From Mesorhizobium sp. (GTDB lineage: Bacteria > Pseudomonadota > Alphaproteobacteria > Rhizobiales > Rhizobiaceae): a stretch of 5,460 nt of DNA. Under the pieces are notes generated by a model, which ran no database searches, was not told the DNA's origin, and saw only the letters and a program-made list of their open reading frames with translations. The translations under genes were made by a program, and so were the position numbers. Location of the stretch: contig JAUYMV010000488.1 of the NCBI GenBank assembly GCA_030698645.1, forward strand, positions 1 through 5,460. The letters run 5' to 3'. Positions 3,851-5,460 of this stretch are shown piece after piece. Each line of letters starts with the position of its first letter. The stretch's first letter is position 1.

Positions 3851-5460
3851 AAAAATACGCGCTTTTGACAGAAGCAGCGATGGATGCGGCGCTGACGTCG
3901 GCATCATTTTCCTCCGAGACTTCTTTACCGAACGTCGGCCGTGCTGTGCATGAAGTGCATGTCGCCGACAATATTGTCGGTTTTCGGGTTACGGTAGAAC
4001 CAAAGAATCCATTTTTTGCTCTCGTTGGAATTAGGTGGATCGAACAACTTGCCGGCGAAGGCGTTAGCCCGGCCGAAATATTTCGGCGTATTGCTCGCGT
4101 CGTTAAGGGGCTGGCGTCGCCGCCAGTACACCTTCCGCGTCAGTGGTCAGAATATCACTACAGAAATTTACTGGCTTTCTTCGCACTCCCCCGAGAGTAT
4201 TCCAATGTTCGCTGGGTAGCAGATATAAATGGACAACTGCGGTGCGCTCGCTTCGACTTTCTATCATCAGATGGCACGGAAGTTGACCTAAAGCGATTCG
4301 CGCCGGCCGAATGGCCAATCGAGTTCGCCAACCAAATTGAGGAGTTCTTATCGGTTAGATTGAAGGTGGTAGACGTCCGCGACAATGCGTCTATGGCCCA
4401 AGAAGTAGACCTACAAGCAATCGGGAGTGGATCGGTAGTTGCTGGCCGCACCTATGAGGAATGGCTGCGGCACTTGAGCGCTCCGCAGAGCGAGATCCTG
4501 ACTGGTGCGCCAAGCGCGTCGATCAGAATTGTCGGGCCGGCCGGATCGGGAAAAACGCTTTCACTTTGCATGAGAGCATTGCAGATATCCAGGCGCGACG
4601 ACGTGATTGCTCAAGGCCAGAGGATTCTTATCGCGACGCATAGCTGGGCAATGTCTGAGAGGATTGATGGGGTCCTTAATTCTTTGAATGGAGGCATTTC
4701 GCCTGACGGCATCACCGTATTTCCTTTACTGTCTCTGCTTGAGTTACACGTCGGTCACATCGGCCAAAGAAAGACTGATGTGGTCGGCGACGATTCTAGT
4801 GAGGGCAGGTTAAAGTCTTTTGAGATTATAGCAAAAGTGTTGCATAGAATTGATGTCAGCTCGCATCCGAACGTTTCAGGTTGGATTAAAGACGGTCTAT
4901 CCGCATCGCCGGACAGCCGAATCAGACTTGAACTCGTTATAAATCTTTACGACGAAATATCAGGTGTGCTTACCGCGTCAGGCGTAGCTCCAGATGATCA
5001 AGAGTCCATTCGAGATTATATGAGTGGAACCCGGGAGGAGTGGATGCCTCCGTTTCTTTTGCTAGCCGACCGAGGATTCGTAATCGCAGTGTATAAGTTA
5101 TTCATAGGGGATTTGGTGGACCGTGGAGCGATTACAACCGACCAGATGATTCTCGACTCTATTCGAGTGCTGGAGACCTTCACATGGCGAATGAAGCGAG
5201 AAACTGAGGGATATGACTATATACTCGTGGACGAATTGCAATTGTTTGACCCCCAAGAGCGGGCTGCCCTGGAGCTACTCGGTCGAACCAAAGGCGGGGT
5301 TCCGTTCATTACGGCCGAGGACCCGTCTCAAGGCGTGTTTTCAGCGTTGAATTCGCGCCGAACGAATGTTGATAACGTTCCAGTATATCTAGACACAGTT
5401 CACCGATTCAATAAGGAAATATTTGAATTCATTAATTTTGTTTACAGGCAATTTCCGCTT
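3847..5460 (+). CDS. SF1 UvrD/Rep-like helicase with uncharacterised N-terminal region, partial
   Basis: The frame is uninterrupted from the ATG at 3847 to the right edge, 538 codons, with no stop seen, so the C-terminal half is missing. Residues 1-205 or so match no domain I recognise. A UvrD-like core then begins: APQSEIL (212-218, Q-motif-like), Walker A GPAGSGKT (230-237, Lys236), motif Ia-like ILIATHSWAM (260-269), Walker B/motif II YILVDELQLFD (458-468, Asp462, Glu463, Gln465), motif III TAEDPSQG (489-496) and motif IV-like VHRFNKEI (518-525). All visible catalytic residues for ATP hydrolysis are intact. DE-x-Q places it in SF1, UvrD/Rep type, rather than SF2. The product should be a cytosolic ATP-dependent DNA or RNA translocase; its direction and substrate cannot be read here. 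It starts within the preceding stop codon (ATGA). Codon use is AT-shifted like its partner. Whether a nuclease domain lies in the missing part is unknown. Confidence 0.93.
   Translation, partial: MKKYALLTEAAMDAALTSASFSSETSLPNVGRAVHEVHVADNIVGFRVTVEPKNPFFALVGIRWIEQLAGEGVSPAEIFRRIARVVKGLASPPVHLPRQWSEYHYRNLLAFFALPREYSNVRWVADINGQLRCARFDFLSSDGTEVDLKRFAPAEWPIEFANQIEEFLSVRLKVVDVRDNASMAQEVDLQAIGSGSVVAGRTYEEWLRHLSAPQSEILTGAPSASIRIVGPAGSGKTLSLCMRALQISRRDDVIAQGQRILIATHSWAMSERIDGVLNSLNGGISPDGITVFPLLSLLELHVGHIGQRKTDVVGDDSSEGRLKSFEIIAKVLHRIDVSSHPNVSGWIKDGLSASPDSRIRLELVINLYDEISGVLTASGVAPDDQESIRDYMSGTREEWMPPFLLLADRGFVIAVYKLFIGDLVDRGAITTDQMILDSIRVLETFTWRMKRETEGYDYILVDELQLFDPQERAALELLGRTKGGVPFITAEDPSQGVFSALNSRRTNVDNVPVYLDTVHRFNKEIFEFINFVYRQFPL

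Noticed and set aside
4461..4643. Short plus-strand open frame inside the helicase region, raising a frameshift possibility
   Set aside because: The helicase frame is continuous from 3847 to 5460 with intact motifs on both sides, so this is an out-of-frame shadow.

Overview
The window looks like chromosomal DNA of a GC-rich alphaproteobacterium, probably of the Hyphomicrobiales (the Bradyrhizobium/Bosea/Rhodopseudomonas neighbourhood). This rests on the high GC of the left part and on two kinds of dispersed palindromic repeat that I recall as common in those genomes: the CCTTCTCCC...GGGAGAAGG type and the CGTCATCCCAGGG...CCCTGGGATCC type. The assignment is an inference, since no phylogenetic marker gene is present.

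Layout. Positions 1-1324 (minus strand) hold a compact three-gene operon: an ArsR-family repressor with a GTG start, an SRPBCC/AHSA1-type protein overlapping it by 17 bases, and a RibD-C/DHFR-like reductase that runs off the left edge. Two adjacent 16-bp operator-like sites lie directly upstream of the repressor and cover its ribosome binding site, so the operon is probably autoregulated. Positions 1325-1738 carry no gene. They hold the operator, two long palindromic repeats in inverted orientation and a small inverted repeat. On the plus strand, 1739-2296 encodes a DUF1579-like protein that appears to carry an in-frame insertion of about 37 residues. Positions 2297-2656 are again repeat-rich and gene-free. 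A small single-span membrane protein of unknown function follows on the minus strand (2657-2881).

Near 2960-3030 the base composition changes abruptly from GC-rich to roughly balanced, and codon use changes with it. The right part (about 3030-5460, plus strand) is a two-gene cassette that reads as horizontally acquired. Gene 1 (3128-3850, possibly starting upstream at a CTG) is an unrecognised protein of about 240 residues with a V-V-T-A-D-C-D motif. Gene 2 starts at the ATGA overlap (3847) and stays open to the right edge. Its 538 visible residues are an uncharacterised N-terminal region of about 200 residues followed by an SF1 UvrD/Rep-like helicase core (GPAGSGKT, VDELQ, AEDPSQ, VHRF). The translational coupling suggests that the two products work together. 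An accessory nucleic-acid-processing or defence function is plausible but not shown by the sequence.
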